This document shows positions 1 to 8,944 of a stretch of DNA of 64,000 bases, piece after piece. Position 1 is the stretch's first letter; each line of letters starts with the position of its first letter. Origin of the DNA: Flammeovirga pacifica (GTDB lineage Bacteria; Bacteroidota; Bacteroidia; Cytophagales; Flammeovirgaceae); the NCBI RefSeq assembly GCF_000807855.2, contig NZ_JRYR02000002.1, positions 1,577,845 to 1,641,844 of the forward strand, given 5' to 3'. Under the pieces are notes generated by a model. It was not told the DNA's origin. It did no database searches and was given only the letters and a program-made list of their open reading frames with translations. Made by a program: the position numbers and the translations under genes.

Positions 1-154
1 TATATCTATACATTTATATAGACGTGATATACATTTTACATATCAGGTATGTATTCTAAAGAATAATCATGTATAGTTGTACCGTACATTTAGAGGAATT
101 ATGATACATAATAAGGAATTTTAATTATCTTAAAGTATAATTGTTTAAGAATAC

Positions 155-185
155 TTGCCCATAAAAAGGAAAGTTTATAGCTTTG
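155..185 (+). promoter_or_regulatory. Bacteroidota-type promoter for the parA-like gene
   Basis: TTG at 155-157 and TAGCTTTG at 178-185 are separated by 20 bp. This fits the -33 TTTG / -7 TAnnTTTG promoter of Bacteroidota primary sigma factor, though the -33 element has three of four bases. The start codon lies 30 bases downstream. Confidence 0.4.
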
Positions 186-215
186 TAACTATACAATAAT
201 ATAACTAAAAGGATA

Positions 216-1046
216 ATGATCGGAGACAACATCGTAAAACTTCGCAAAAAGAACAATATGCAACAGAAAGAATTAGCGCAACTAATTGAAATTTCTGTGC
301 AAGGTCTGATCAAATGGGAGAAGGGAAAAGTTGAAATTCCTTATTCAGGATTATCCAAAATTGCAGATATCTTTAAAGTGCCTTTAGATTATATTGTTAA
401 AGGAGAACCAGCGCATGTGCTGTCTTTTATTAACTCTAAAGGAGGAAATACGAAGTCGTCTTTATTGAGACAAATTGCAGTTGGTATTGTACATAATAAA
501 CCTGATTGTAAGGTATTGTGTGTGGATACCGATCCACAACAAACTTTAATGATGTATGCAGAAAATGGAACACATGATAATATTAATGTCATAGGTTTTG
601 ATTCTAATTCTATTGCTGTATCTGAGAAATATCGTAAGCTAATTGAAGATCATAATTATGAATACGATTATATTTTAGTAGATACTGCAGGTTATGTGGC
701 TGTAACAGATTTATTGACAAGTATAATTGCCAATTCAGATGTTATTGTTCCCATCACTTTAAATGAAACTGCTTTAGGACCAACGATTTCGAGTATCAGT
801 AATATTGCTGATGTGAGAGATTCTTTGGATCTACCAACTAAAATAATCGGGGTAAGAAATAGAGTAAATAGAACTGTAAAAGAATCTAGAATGCCATTTG
901 AATTAGATGGTTATTTAGGTCTAAATCTTTTAGATGCTTTTATTCCAGACTCCATTCAATATCAAAGAGACACTAATTTTAAAGTAGTCAACCCAACTAG
1001 AGAAGTTAAATCTTTGGTGAAAGAACTTTTACCCGTAATTGATTAA
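216..1046 (+). CDS. XRE-type HTH fused to ParA-family ATPase
   Basis: Probable partition ATPase (276 aa). Residues 1-63 form an XRE/Cro helix-turn-helix domain (VKLRKKNNMQQKELAQL, then GLIKWEKGKVEIP). From about residue 67 a ParA/MinD P-loop ATPase follows: a deviant Walker A reading KGGNTKSS (75-82) instead of the usual KGGVGKT, a switch motif VDTDPQQ near 110, and Walker B ILVDTAG near 152. In the family, ATP-dependent DNA binding positions replicon copies together with ParB. The HTH domain probably allows operator binding and autoregulation. The ParB-like gene begins 12 nt downstream, so the two are one operon. The fusion and variant P-loop point to a plasmid or secondary-chromosome type ParA rather than Soj; that replicon assignment is inference. 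Confidence 0.85.
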   Translation: MIGDNIVKLRKKNNMQQKELAQLIEISVQGLIKWEKGKVEIPYSGLSKIADIFKVPLDYIVKGEPAHVLSFINSKGGNTKSSLLRQIAVGIVHNKPDCKVLCVDTDPQQTLMMYAENGTHDNINVIGFDSNSIAVSEKYRKLIEDHNYEYDYILVDTAGYVAVTDLLTSIIANSDVIVPITLNETALGPTISSISNIADVRDSLDLPTKIIGVRNRVNRTVKESRMPFELDGYLGLNLLDAFIPDSIQYQRDTNFKVVNPTREVKSLVKELLPVID

Positions 1047-1058
1047 ACCTAAATACCC

Positions 1059-2441
1059 ATGCTGAATCTAGATAAGTTTAAGAAAAAAGAAGAAGAAAAA
1101 CATAGAGAGGGAAAAACTTCGCTAAGAGAAAAGGAGTCTTCTGAGAAGCTAACTCAAGTTGATTTTAAATCTCCAGGCGCTTTTCATATAGAACCAGAAT
1201 ACAGGGAACTAATACGAAAGCAAACTGAAGATGAAGCAAGAAACTTTGAGGCTTCTATTATAGAAGAAGGGGTACGTGAACCTATTTTATATTGGACACA
1301 CACCTTAAGAGATGAAACAGGAAATGCTAGATTGGTTCATACGGTAGTAGACGGTCATCATAGATGTGAGGCTGCTATCAAATTAGGTTTACAATACATT
1401 CCATGTAAAGAACTAAAATTCAATTCTCATAACGATGTGAGAATTTGGATGTTGAAAAATCAGTTAGGTAGAAGAAATATTGGTGATGCTGAAAAGATTA
1501 CCATTGCTCTTCAGTTGACTGAATTTTTAGGCGTTGAAGCTAAGGAAAGAAAGAAAAAACAAGTAGAATCGTTTAATAATAAAACGAATACTCAGGCAGA
1601 AAAAGTACAAAATGAAGTACTCCAAGAACCTAAAAGTGAGGATGAATTAGAACTTGAAGAATTTAAACAAACTCTTCAACTAGACACTAACGGTAGAATC
1701 AATAGAGCTGAAGAAGCGGCTAAGATTGCTGGTGTGTCGACTAAGAATGTCACTAAGATGAAGAAAATCATCGAAAAGGGTGGAGAGGAAATTGTGAAAT
1801 CGGTCATTAGCGGAGATACATCTATCCATAAAGCATGGTCTGATATTCGTACTTTAGAAAAGACTGAAAAAGATAAATCTAAAGGTAAAAGCAAACCTAA
1901 GAAGGTTAATTTGACCCCAAAAATCATTCAATCTTTAGTGCATAATAAAGAACTGATTGATGGTATTGCAAGAGTAGGATTTGCCTTTAGGAATCCCAAT
2001 TTAGAGTTCAATTCAATTGAATTAAATCAGGTAGAAGCTAATCATATCAATGATTTTGCGATACGTTTTATCGAAGATAAATCTGAAGTAAAACAAGCAA
2101 AAAATATTGATGTAGTTCAATTTATTAAGTCTGCAAAAGAAGATATTTTTCCTTTAATTGTTGGCTATCAAATTGTCTCTACTATCGATGATTTGGCTTA
2201 CGCAGATACCTTAGAAACCTATACATCATTCTGTCATAAATTCTACATTATTGTCAAAGACAAATTAGTCGACGAGGCAATACAAAAAGTAGAAAAGGAC
2301 CAATTGAAAATGGGTGTTGTTTCTGTTTCAGAAACACAAGAGGTAAAAGTAGTTCATGAAAGTCATTATGTTGAACTAGCTCTTGAAAACGAATACCATA
2401 TGTTTAGAGAAGGACTATTACATAGTACCACTCAACTTTAG
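1059..2441 (+). CDS. ParB-like DNA-binding partition protein
   Basis: 460-aa ParB/RepB/Spo0J-like protein. The N-terminal 35 residues are highly charged. A ParB N-terminal (CTPase-type) fold follows at about 40-155, with VVDGHHRCEAA (97-106) in the place of the usual GERRxRA box and KNQLGRRNIGDAE (133-145) matching the ENxxRxxLxxxE box. An HTH-like stretch lies at about 210-265 (AEEAAKIAGVSTKNVTKMKK). The C-terminal about 190 residues are not recognised and may dimerise. Family role: centromere (parS) binding and loading along DNA together with ParA, whose gene is immediately upstream. Two palindromes of identical core lie just downstream. The GHHR variant resembles ParB-like nuclease or sulfiredoxin-fold proteins, so a role other than partition is possible. 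Confidence 0.8.
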   Translation: MLNLDKFKKKEEEKHREGKTSLREKESSEKLTQVDFKSPGAFHIEPEYRELIRKQTEDEARNFEASIIEEGVREPILYWTHTLRDETGNARLVHTVVDGHHRCEAAIKLGLQYIPCKELKFNSHNDVRIWMLKNQLGRRNIGDAEKITIALQLTEFLGVEAKERKKKQVESFNNKTNTQAEKVQNEVLQEPKSEDELELEEFKQTLQLDTNGRINRAEEAAKIAGVSTKNVTKMKKIIEKGGEEIVKSVISGDTSIHKAWSDIRTLEKTEKDKSKGKSKPKKVNLTPKIIQSLVHNKELIDGIARVGFAFRNPNLEFNSIELNQVEANHINDFAIRFIEDKSEVKQAKNIDVVQFIKSAKEDIFPLIVGYQIVSTIDDLAYADTLETYTSFCHKFYIIVKDKLVDEAIQKVEKDQLKMGVVSVSETQEVKVVHESHYVELALENEYHMFREGLLHSTTQL

Positions 2442-2452
2442 TATATCATCGG

Positions 2453-2472
2453 TTTTGGCAAACTTGCCAAAA
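2453..2472. promoter_or_regulatory. Putative parS-like palindrome 1
   Basis: Two perfect 9-base arms, TTTTGGCAA and TTGCCAAAA, flank a 2-base centre. The site starts 11 bases after the parB-like stop codon. The same core recurs at 2960-2995. Assignment as a ParB-binding site is inference from position and symmetry. Confidence 0.5.
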
Positions 2473-2475
2473 TGG

Positions 2476-2513
2476 AAAAGGTAAGTAGCTTTTGGAGCTG
2501 CTTACCTTTTTTT
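2476..2513 (+). terminator. Rho-independent terminator of the parAB operon
   Basis: A 15-bp stem (AAAAGGTAAGTAGCT paired with AGCTGCTTACCTTTT, one G-U) with a 5-base loop is followed by a T-run. It directly follows the parB-like gene and palindrome 1. Confidence 0.85.
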
Positions 2514-2696
2514 ATTGGTTATCGTTACAAGTTGTGGGTAATCCAAAATTGATTTCTTATCTCAACATGTACACTATTTCATGTGCTTATTTGAAAAGCC
2601 AATACCAAACACGTATCTATTTATTGTTAGAGTGGGGGTGGGGATATTACATCCAAGCGATGCACACTTTTTTACTTAACTTTCAATGTAAAACAA

Positions 2697-2727
2697 AAAA
2701 CCACGCACTTAAAAAGTGCGTGGTTTT
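2697..2727. terminator. Strong hairpin, probably a terminator
   Basis: A perfect 14-bp stem (AAAACCACGCACTT with its complement) and 3-base loop. It has T-rich flanks on both strands, so it could act in either direction. No gene that it would end is recognisable in 2514-2696. An 83-codon frame spanning this area overlaps both hairpins and is not credible. Confidence 0.5.
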
Positions 2728-2959
2728 CCTCTTAATAAACTAAACTAACAAACAAACTTCCAACTAATTTATCTTTAAATCACCTTTGTGATTGTTTTGT
2801 CTTTGTTGATGATTCTAAGTAACCATTTCTTTTTAGGGAACACAACTTTATTTCAGTCTAAAGTTCAAGTTGTTAAATAGTTGCTATAATTAAATTTAAA
2901 TATTACAATTTATGTAGTGAACAATGTTATGAGATTTGCTTTTTGATTGATTTATTTAA

Positions 2960-2995
2960 AAAGTCGGTTTTGGCAAATTTGCCAAAACCGACTTT
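2960..2995. promoter_or_regulatory. Putative parS-like palindrome 2 (36-bp perfect)
   Basis: All 36 bases are a perfect palindrome centred between 2977 and 2978, with the core TTTTGGCAAATTTGCCAAAA also seen at 2453-2472. There is no T-run or gene end here, so a terminator is unlikely. A centromere or operator for the ParA/ParB pair is the best explanation. The rest of 2728-3148 shows nothing else I recognise. Confidence 0.6.
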
Positions 2996-3148
2996 GAAAT
3001 ATTTCAAAACAACTTTCTGATTTATTATGGAATAGAGTAACTTTATGAGAGTTGTTAAAAGTAGCATGTTTTAATTAGTTCAATAATCAAAACACTTAAT
3101 TAAGATGTATACCTATTACAGAGATTGATTACTAATGTGAGTAGAAAT

Positions 3149-3424
3149 ATGTTGAAGAGAAAGAAAATTGATGAGAGTGCTTTAAATAAATTAGGGATAA
3201 AAAACAGATTCAGTATTGCTGCAAAGCAAAGAAAATTAGTAGAACAAAAGTTTGAACGTTTGAAGAAAACTAAACCAGAACTTCAATTGGAAAAACAATT
3301 TATTGATGGAGTTAGAAACTACATGGATAAAAAGAGAAAGAATGGTTTTGGAGTTGACGAGAAAATGTTGAAAAACTATATGTACACTATCAAAGAAAAG
3401 TTAGTGAAAGGAATAGTCGAATAG
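3149..3424 (+). CDS. Small basic hypothetical protein
   Basis: A 91-aa, lysine-rich protein with no signal peptide or membrane segment. I place the start at the ATG at 3149 rather than the TTG eight codons earlier. The sequence is predicted helical and strongly basic, for example MLKRKKIDESALNKLG and KQRKLVEQKFERLKK, which would suit a nucleic-acid-binding or ribosome-associated protein, but no family is recognised. It lies between the parS-like palindrome and a GH3 gene on the same strand, 44 nt from the latter. A link to partition is possible but unsupported. Confidence 0.55.
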   Translation: MLKRKKIDESALNKLGIKNRFSIAAKQRKLVEQKFERLKKTKPELQLEKQFIDGVRNYMDKKRKNGFGVDEKMLKNYMYTIKEKLVKGIVE

Positions 3425-3468
3425 CACATTATCAATTTACTTTTTAACCTGCCACACTTTTAATCATC

Positions 3469-5145
3469 ATGAATAAAACAACTCCCCAATTTCTAAAAGA
3501 AGCATCCTCAGAATGGGTGAAACAGACATTCAATGCAATGTCTTTGGACGAGAAAATAGGACAGCTTTTTCAAGTCGCCGCCTTTTCTAATAAATCAAAA
3601 GAACATACCAACGAGATATTGTCTTTAATAAAAGAATGTCATTTAGGAGGTATCACTTTTTTTCAGGGTACTATTGATGCACAAATCTCTCTCACCAACC
3701 TTTATCAAAAAGAAAGTAAAATTCCATTATTTATTAATATGGATGCAGAGTGGGGGATAGGTATGCGTTTGGAAGATGGCATTTCGTTTCCTTATCAAAT
3801 GACTTTGGGTGCTATACAGAACAATGCGCTTATTTATAAATATGGAAAATATTTAGGTAGCGTCTGTAAAGCTATGGGAGTTTCCTCTCCATTGGCTCCA
3901 GTGGTAGATGTCAATAATAATGCTCAAAACCCTGTGATTAATTATCGCTCTTTTGGAGCGGATAAATACAATGTAGCAGAAAAGGGAGTGGCACTAATGC
4001 AAGGTCTTCAATCTCAAAAAGTATTGGATAACGCCAAGCATTTTCCTGGTCATGGTGATACCTCTTCCGATTCTCATTTAGAATTACCCGTTTTACATCA
4101 TTCTGATCAAAGACTTAGAGAGATTGAATTGTATCCATTTCAACAATTAATTAATGCAGGTGCAAGTAGTATTATGTCTGCCCATCTTCAAATTCCAGTT
4201 TGGGATAATCAGAAGAATCAACCGTCTACTTTATCATCAAAAATTTTAAACGGTCTTTTAAAAGATGAATTAGGATTTGAGGGTTTGATAATTACTGACG
4301 CTATGGACATGAAAGGAATTACAAATCATTATGAAAATGGAGAAGCGGATGCCTTAGCTATTTGTGGTGGTAATCATATCATTACAAATAGTAAAGATGT
4401 GAGGAAGGGTATTGAGACAATCAAAAGTTATTTGAGTTCAGGAAGGTTAGATCAAAAGGTAGTGGATGAAGCTGTCCTTAAAATTTTATCAATGAAAAAG
4501 TGGGTCGGTCTTGACACCGAAACTACTATCAGTTATTCTGCCCAAGAACATCATCAAGATACAGAAGGCCTTGAGTTATTACAGGAATTATGTGATCACT
4601 CTGTCACTTCATTATTAGGGAATGAAATTGCTCCTTTAGATGCTCAGCAAAAAAATGCTTTTCTAAAAATTGATATACAAAATGAGACTGTAAGTATTCG
4701 AGATGAAGTTGCACATCATTTAAAAGATGTAAGTAAAAATAACGACGATGTACTGACTTCCTATTTTGTAGAAAACGATTGTACCTTTTTTCATTGGAAG
4801 GATAGTGATACAGAAGAAGAACTTATTACTTTATTGAATTCTCTTTCTAACTATGATAGAGTTTTCTTAGGAGTTTTTGGTATCAATAAAAAGCCACTCA
4901 ATCATTTTGATTTACCTGAAGTGATTCGTCATTCTTTATTTAAAAATATTGAAGCAAAAAAGTTAACCTACTTACACCTAGGAAATGCGTTTGCTTTAGA
5001 TGAATTACAGTTTTGGCAAAAATCTGATGAAGTACTTTTGACTTATCAAGATTTAAAAGAATTGAAGCAATCTGTAATAAAAATATTGAATGCAGACCTT
5101 AAGCCTAGTGGTACATTACCCGTAGTTTTAAAAAGTGAGTTTTAA
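3469..5145 (+). CDS. GH3 beta-N-acetylhexosaminidase-like (NagZ type)
   Basis: 558-aa glycoside hydrolase family 3 protein without a signal peptide, so probably cytoplasmic. The (beta/alpha)8 domain spans about 25-345. It carries the NagZ signature KHFPGHGDTSSDSH (190-203), whose Asp-x-His loop supplies the general acid/base in NagZ, and ITDAMDM with the expected nucleophile D277. NagZ-like enzymes release GlcNAc from muropeptides during wall recycling. Related Bacteroidota proteins often carry a C-terminal beta-lactamase-like domain; here about 200 residues remain and resemble a reduced GH3 C-terminal domain. It is not contiguous with the agar genes, and substrate cannot be fixed from sequence alone. 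Confidence 0.85.
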   Translation: MNKTTPQFLKEASSEWVKQTFNAMSLDEKIGQLFQVAAFSNKSKEHTNEILSLIKECHLGGITFFQGTIDAQISLTNLYQKESKIPLFINMDAEWGIGMRLEDGISFPYQMTLGAIQNNALIYKYGKYLGSVCKAMGVSSPLAPVVDVNNNAQNPVINYRSFGADKYNVAEKGVALMQGLQSQKVLDNAKHFPGHGDTSSDSHLELPVLHHSDQRLREIELYPFQQLINAGASSIMSAHLQIPVWDNQKNQPSTLSSKILNGLLKDELGFEGLIITDAMDMKGITNHYENGEADALAICGGNHIITNSKDVRKGIETIKSYLSSGRLDQKVVDEAVLKILSMKKWVGLDTETTISYSAQEHHQDTEGLELLQELCDHSVTSLLGNEIAPLDAQQKNAFLKIDIQNETVSIRDEVAHHLKDVSKNNDDVLTSYFVENDCTFFHWKDSDTEEELITLLNSLSNYDRVFLGVFGINKKPLNHFDLPEVIRHSLFKNIEAKKLTYLHLGNAFALDELQFWQKSDEVLLTYQDLKELKQSVIKILNADLKPSGTLPVVLKSEF

Positions 5146-5264
5146 ACATGTCTTTTTTGTTTATGAATTGATCATTAAATAAACATTATACATTCTATTT
5201 GTAGTATTATCATTGAATATAAGTGATTTAATGTAGATAAAATGATAAATATTTTACCATTTTA

Positions 5265-5296
5265 TTTGTTTAAATAATAAACAATGTATAAATTTG
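5265..5296 (+). promoter_or_regulatory. Bacteroidota -33/-7 promoter
   Basis: TTTG at 5265-5268 and TAAATTTG at 5289-5296 are 20 bp apart, an exact match to the TTTG / TAnnTTTG promoter. The start codon of the small secreted protein is at 5359, giving a leader of about 55 nt that contains GATCAATGATTGTTTGATC, a possible small hairpin. Confidence 0.65.
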
Positions 5297-5358
5297 AGTC
5301 ATCAAGTTGATCGAGGATATATAGATCAATGATTGTTTGATCATAAGAAATTTATACT

Positions 5359-5700
5359 ATGAAAAATTTAATTCTTTCACTCCTTTTACTTACGCTAACA
5401 TGCTTTACAACATCAGCAGGTTTAGCCATTACAGACAAAAAACAACCTACTGAAAAAGAGGCGTCATTAGATACATCAGAACAACAACATCATTTTAATA
5501 ATTCTCATAATGTAGCTGTAAATAGTTATATGGTAAATGTGGGCAGAGGAGCTACCTATTTTGGTATTTCTAAAAAGTTATCGAAAGTATCTGGAATAGA
5601 TTGGTCTTGGGATTTGGTAGATCGTGTACAGGAAAGTCATCAAATAAAGTATGAAGGAGAGATATTAAAACCGAACCAGAAGTTTGCTATCAATCTGTAA
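5359..5700 (+). CDS. Small secreted protein with degenerate LysM-like domain
   Basis: 113 aa. Residues 1-24 are a clear signal peptide (MKNLILSLLLLTLTCFTTSA), so the protein is exported. After a polar Lys/Glu/His/Asn-rich linker, residues about 56-113 (YMVNVGRGATYFGISKK, then ILKPNQKFAINL) have the outline of a LysM repeat: an early V-x-x-G-x-T-x-x-x-I and a final L-x-P-x-Q-x-x-x-I. LysM domains bind peptidoglycan or chitin-like glycans. The match is by eye and loose, so the domain call is tentative. It stands alone between terminators and has its own good promoter. Confidence 0.65.
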   Translation: MKNLILSLLLLTLTCFTTSAGLAITDKKQPTEKEASLDTSEQQHHFNNSHNVAVNSYMVNVGRGATYFGISKKLSKVSGIDWSWDLVDRVQESHQIKYEGEILKPNQKFAINL

Positions 5701-5799
5701 TTCATTGGAAACTTCCTTATTGAAAAATCATTCTAATTTTCAATAAGAAACCATCAAAATACCGTACTTAATTAATTAAAATTATTTGTGAAACTTAAA

Positions 5800-5826
5800 G
5801 ACCTCAAAATTTTTGAGGTTTTTTTA
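5800..5826 (+). terminator. Rho-independent terminator
   Basis: ACCTCAAAA pairs with TTTTGAGGT and a seven-base T-run follows. It is placed about 100 bases after the small secreted protein gene. Confidence 0.75.
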
Positions 5827-5918
5827 TAAATCATGGTGACATTTTTTAAGCACCGATATAACGTAGTGTATAGATTGAGATTGCAAATTGATTAGGTAGT
5901 AAAGATATGATAGAAAAG

Positions 5919-5943
5919 AAGGGAACATTTTGTTCCCTTTTTT
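5919..5943 (+). terminator. Rho-independent terminator
   Basis: AAGGGAACA pairs with TGTTCCCTT around a 3-base loop and is followed by T residues. There is no coding gene between it and the terminator about 95 bases upstream, so it may end a small untranslated RNA or read-through product. Confidence 0.65.
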
Positions 5944-6091
5944 GTGTTTATACTTTTCAAATACGTCCTTAATAGGGTAAATAGGCTAGATTTAAACTTG
6001 ACATCCCTCAAAATGAATGATTACTCCCCTATTTAGGAAGTAGAGTCTATTTATATTTGATTTTGAACTTCTCTAGAGTAAAGTATGAATC

Positions 6092-8332
6092 ATGAAATTT
6101 TTTAATAACTATTTATCGGTTAAAAGTTCTCTTAGATCTAAATTAAAAGGACTTTCTATTCTATCCTTATTTTTATTTCTTCCACTAATCACCCTCGGTC
6201 AAGATGTAGATTTTTCTTTTTACAATACCTCTTTATCCATTGATGAAAGAGCAGAACTATTGGTGAGTCAGATGACAACCGATGAAAAAATTAAACAATT
6301 AGTAAATGCTGCTCCGGCTATTCCTAGGTTAGGCGTTCCTGCTTACGATTGGTGGAACGAAGCATTACATGGAGTTGCAAGAAATGGGAAAGCTACTATT
6401 TTTCCTCAGAGTATTGCCTTGGCGGCTACTTTTGATGATGATTTAGCACAACGTGTTGCGGATGCTATATCTACTGAAGCTTTAGCTAAATATCATATTT
6501 CGCAGTCTGTTGGTAATACCTCAAAATATGCAGGTCTAACTTTCTGGACACCTAATGTTAATATCTTTAGAGACCCTAGATGGGGACGAGGGCAAGAGAC
6601 TTACGGAGAAGATCCCTATTTAACTTCTAGAATGGGTGTAGCTTTTGTCAAAGGATTACAAGGTGATGATCCCAATTATTTAAAAACAGCGGCATGTGCA
6701 AAGCATTTTGCGGTACATTCAGGGCCTGAATCATTGCGTCATGAGTTTGATGCTACTCCTTCCCAAAAAGATTTATACGAAACCTATCTACCTGCATTCG
6801 AAGCATTAGTTAGAGAAGCTAAAGTAGAAGGTGTTATGGGAGCTTACAATGCGGTTTATGGAAAACCCTCTACGGCAAGTTCTTTTTTACTTCAGACCAT
6901 TTTAAAAGAAGAATGGGGGTTTGATGGTTACGTTACCTCAGACTGTGGCGCTATTTATAGTATCTCAGAGAAGTTTCATTATGCAGACTCTCCAGCTGAA
7001 GGAGCTGCTGCAGCATTAAAGGCAGGAACGGATTTAAATTGCGGAAAAACGTATTTACAGTTAAGTGCTGCTTTAGCGCAAAATTTAGTCACAGAAGAAG
7101 TGATTCATCAACATACTGTTCAGTTATTTAAAACTCGTTTTCGATTAGGGATGTTTGATGGCGATAAACCTCATGTTTATTCTTCTATGTCTCCTGAAAA
7201 AATTCATTGCGATGATCACATTGCTTTAGCAAGAGAGGTAGCTCAAAAGTCTATTGTGTTACTAAAAAATGAGAACAACATTCTTCCTTTATCAAAAGAT
7301 ATTAAAGTACCGTATGTTACAGGACCATTTGCCAATTCTGTAGATATGCTGATGGGGAGTTACTATGGTATCAGCCCAAATATGGTCACTATTCTTGAAG
7401 GAATAGCAGATGCCGTTCCTTTGGGTACATCTTTAAACTATAGAAGTGGAGCGTTACCATTTCATGATAATATTAATTCTAAAAACTGGGCACCATTTGT
7501 CTCTGGAGAATCAGATGTTACTATTTGTGTTGTTGGTATTACTGCTGATATGGAAGGGGAGGAAGTCGATGCCATTGCTTCCCAAGATACAGGGGATAGG
7601 GTCGAATTATCTCTTCCTAAAAATCAGATTCACTACGTGAAAGAATTGGCGAAACATAAAAAAGGGCCTTTAGTGTTAGTAGTAGCTTCAGGAAGCCCTG
7701 TTACTTTAGAAGAAATAGAAGAACATTGCGATGCTATTTTACATATTTGGTATCCAGGTGAACAAGGCGGAAACGCAGTGGCGGATGTATTATTTGGTAA
7801 AGTATCACCTTCAGGTAAATTACCCATCACTTTCCCTAAAAATGTAGACCAATTACCTGCATTCGAAGATTATTCGATGAAAGGTCGTACTTATAAATAT
7901 ATGGAGGAAGAGCCACAATACCCTTTTGGGTTTGGTTTATCTTATAGTCAGTTTACTTACGAGGATTTGACGCTCTCTAAATCTAAGATGAAACAAAAAG
8001 AAGAATTAGAGATTACCGTTAAGGTTAAAAATACAGGAGATCAACTTTCGGATGATGTCGCACAACTGTATTTAGTACCAGTAGATGTATCTTTAGAAGA
8101 AGTACCTAAATACCTATTAAAAAGGTTCAAGAGATTTTCATTGTCACCCGATGAGACAACTTCATTATCTTTTAAATTAACTTCTGATGATTTAAAACTT
8201 TTTGATAAAGAAGGGAAAAAAATATGGTCTAAAGGAAAGTATAAAATTATTGTAGCTAATGCCTTACCTTCTGCACGAAGTTTAGCACTTGGCGCTGTGC
8301 TTCCTGTTACTGAGGAGATCGAGTTAAAGTAA
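6092..8332 (+). CDS. Secreted GH3 beta-glucosidase/beta-xylosidase
   Basis: 746 aa. Residues 1-36 are a signal peptide ending near TLGQ, so the protein is periplasmic or beyond. The GH3 N-terminal domain includes YDWWNEALHG, the PRWGRGQETYGEDPYL motif, AKHFAVHSG and VTSDCGA with nucleophile D284. A GH3 C-terminal domain follows at about 385-610, then a fibronectin type III-like domain at about 650-735. This is the usual three-domain layout and length of Bacteroidota exo-acting beta-glucosidase/xylosidase enzymes that release sugars from the non-reducing end of beta-linked oligosaccharides. It sits alone, not next to SusC/D genes, so the natural substrate is uncertain. Confidence 0.9.
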   Translation: MKFFNNYLSVKSSLRSKLKGLSILSLFLFLPLITLGQDVDFSFYNTSLSIDERAELLVSQMTTDEKIKQLVNAAPAIPRLGVPAYDWWNEALHGVARNGKATIFPQSIALAATFDDDLAQRVADAISTEALAKYHISQSVGNTSKYAGLTFWTPNVNIFRDPRWGRGQETYGEDPYLTSRMGVAFVKGLQGDDPNYLKTAACAKHFAVHSGPESLRHEFDATPSQKDLYETYLPAFEALVREAKVEGVMGAYNAVYGKPSTASSFLLQTILKEEWGFDGYVTSDCGAIYSISEKFHYADSPAEGAAAALKAGTDLNCGKTYLQLSAALAQNLVTEEVIHQHTVQLFKTRFRLGMFDGDKPHVYSSMSPEKIHCDDHIALAREVAQKSIVLLKNENNILPLSKDIKVPYVTGPFANSVDMLMGSYYGISPNMVTILEGIADAVPLGTSLNYRSGALPFHDNINSKNWAPFVSGESDVTICVVGITADMEGEEVDAIASQDTGDRVELSLPKNQIHYVKELAKHKKGPLVLVVASGSPVTLEEIEEHCDAILHIWYPGEQGGNAVADVLFGKVSPSGKLPITFPKNVDQLPAFEDYSMKGRTYKYMEEEPQYPFGFGLSYSQFTYEDLTLSKSKMKQKEELEITVKVKNTGDQLSDDVAQLYLVPVDVSLEEVPKYLLKRFKRFSLSPDETTSLSFKLTSDDLKLFDKEGKKIWSKGKYKIIVANALPSARSLALGAVLPVTEEIELK

Positions 8333-8378
8333 GAAAGAAGATTGGTATAAGTGGCTTATTTTATAAATATCCATAAAC

Positions 8379-8416
8379 AAAAAGGTTGTCTCATTATATC
8401 ATGAGACAACCTTTTT
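8379..8416. terminator. Bidirectional terminator
   Basis: A perfect 16-bp stem (AAAAAGGTTGTCTCAT and its complement) with a 6-base loop lies between the convergent GH3 gene and the minus-strand gene ending at 8420. T-runs occur on both strands. Confidence 0.9.
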
Positions 8417-8419
8417 AGA

Positions 8420-8881
8420 TTATAATCTTTTTGTTTCTTCATCCGTAATTACCCTATTCCATTCTCCTGTTTCATCATCTTTTTGATAAGACCTAATGTC
8501 AACTGTTTCTCCATTACTATTGTAATAAGTTGCATGTAACTTAATCTCATCATTCAGGATGAAATACACATTGGTTAATTCTCGGGTAATTTCATAATCT
8601 ACCACTTCCATTTTGGTAATTTGATTATTTATATATAATTCAATCTCACCACTTTGGTAATTATAAAGGTATTCTGTTTTTCCTTCTTTATTATACCCCA
8701 AATACATTTCTAATACTTTTATAGCCTGATCGTGGTCGTATACCTTTTGTTCTAGAGAGTATAATTTTTTTTGTGATAGATATTTTTTAGGAATAGCCTT
8801 TTGTTCGTGGTTAAATGGACCAATTTGAGCAAATAGACTGAAAGAGAAAGTCGTGAAAATTAAGGTAATGATGTATTTCAT
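8420..8881 (-). CDS. Exported protein of unknown function
   Basis: 153 aa with an N-terminal signal peptide (MKYIITLIFTTFSFSLFAQ), so probably periplasmic. The mature part is rich in Tyr, Lys and Glu with alternating polar and hydrophobic residues. Phrases such as EYLYNYQSGEIELYINN and LHATYYNSNGETVDIRSYQ suggest a small beta-sheet protein resembling the antiparallel repeats of MORN/toxin-antitoxin-like surface proteins. I do not recognise a family. It is monocistronic, ending at a strong bidirectional terminator, and has no informative neighbours. Confidence 0.65.
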   Translation of the reverse strand: MKYIITLIFTTFSFSLFAQIGPFNHEQKAIPKKYLSQKKLYSLEQKVYDHDQAIKVLEMYLGYNKEGKTEYLYNYQSGEIELYINNQITKMEVVDYEITRELTNVYFILNDEIKLHATYYNSNGETVDIRSYQKDDETGEWNRVITDEETKRL

Positions 8882-8944
8882 AGTTATAAGAAGTTATTTT
8901 CATTACCTAAGTTACTGAACTTATTTCGTATTTCAAGTAAAAAA

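Larger units (their letters stand above)
5701..6091. other. Intergenic stretch with three hairpins
   Basis: Contains an 11-bp hairpin at 5716-5747 (CTTATTGAAAA and its complement), a terminator at 5800-5826 and another terminator at 5919-5943. The roughly 90 bases between the two terminators could encode a short transcript but hold no recognisable gene. Confidence 0.5.

Noticed and set aside
2492..2743. 83-codon frame after parB
   Set aside because: It begins inside the parAB terminator and runs through a second strong hairpin; composition is not protein-like.
2960..2995. 36-bp palindrome as a terminator
   Set aside because: No T-run and no gene end nearby; shares its core with a second palindrome, which fits a binding site better.
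3469..8332. The two GH3 genes as part of the agar locus
   Set aside because: They lie 8-12 kb before GH86, are separated by unrelated genes and terminators, and lack agar-specific features.
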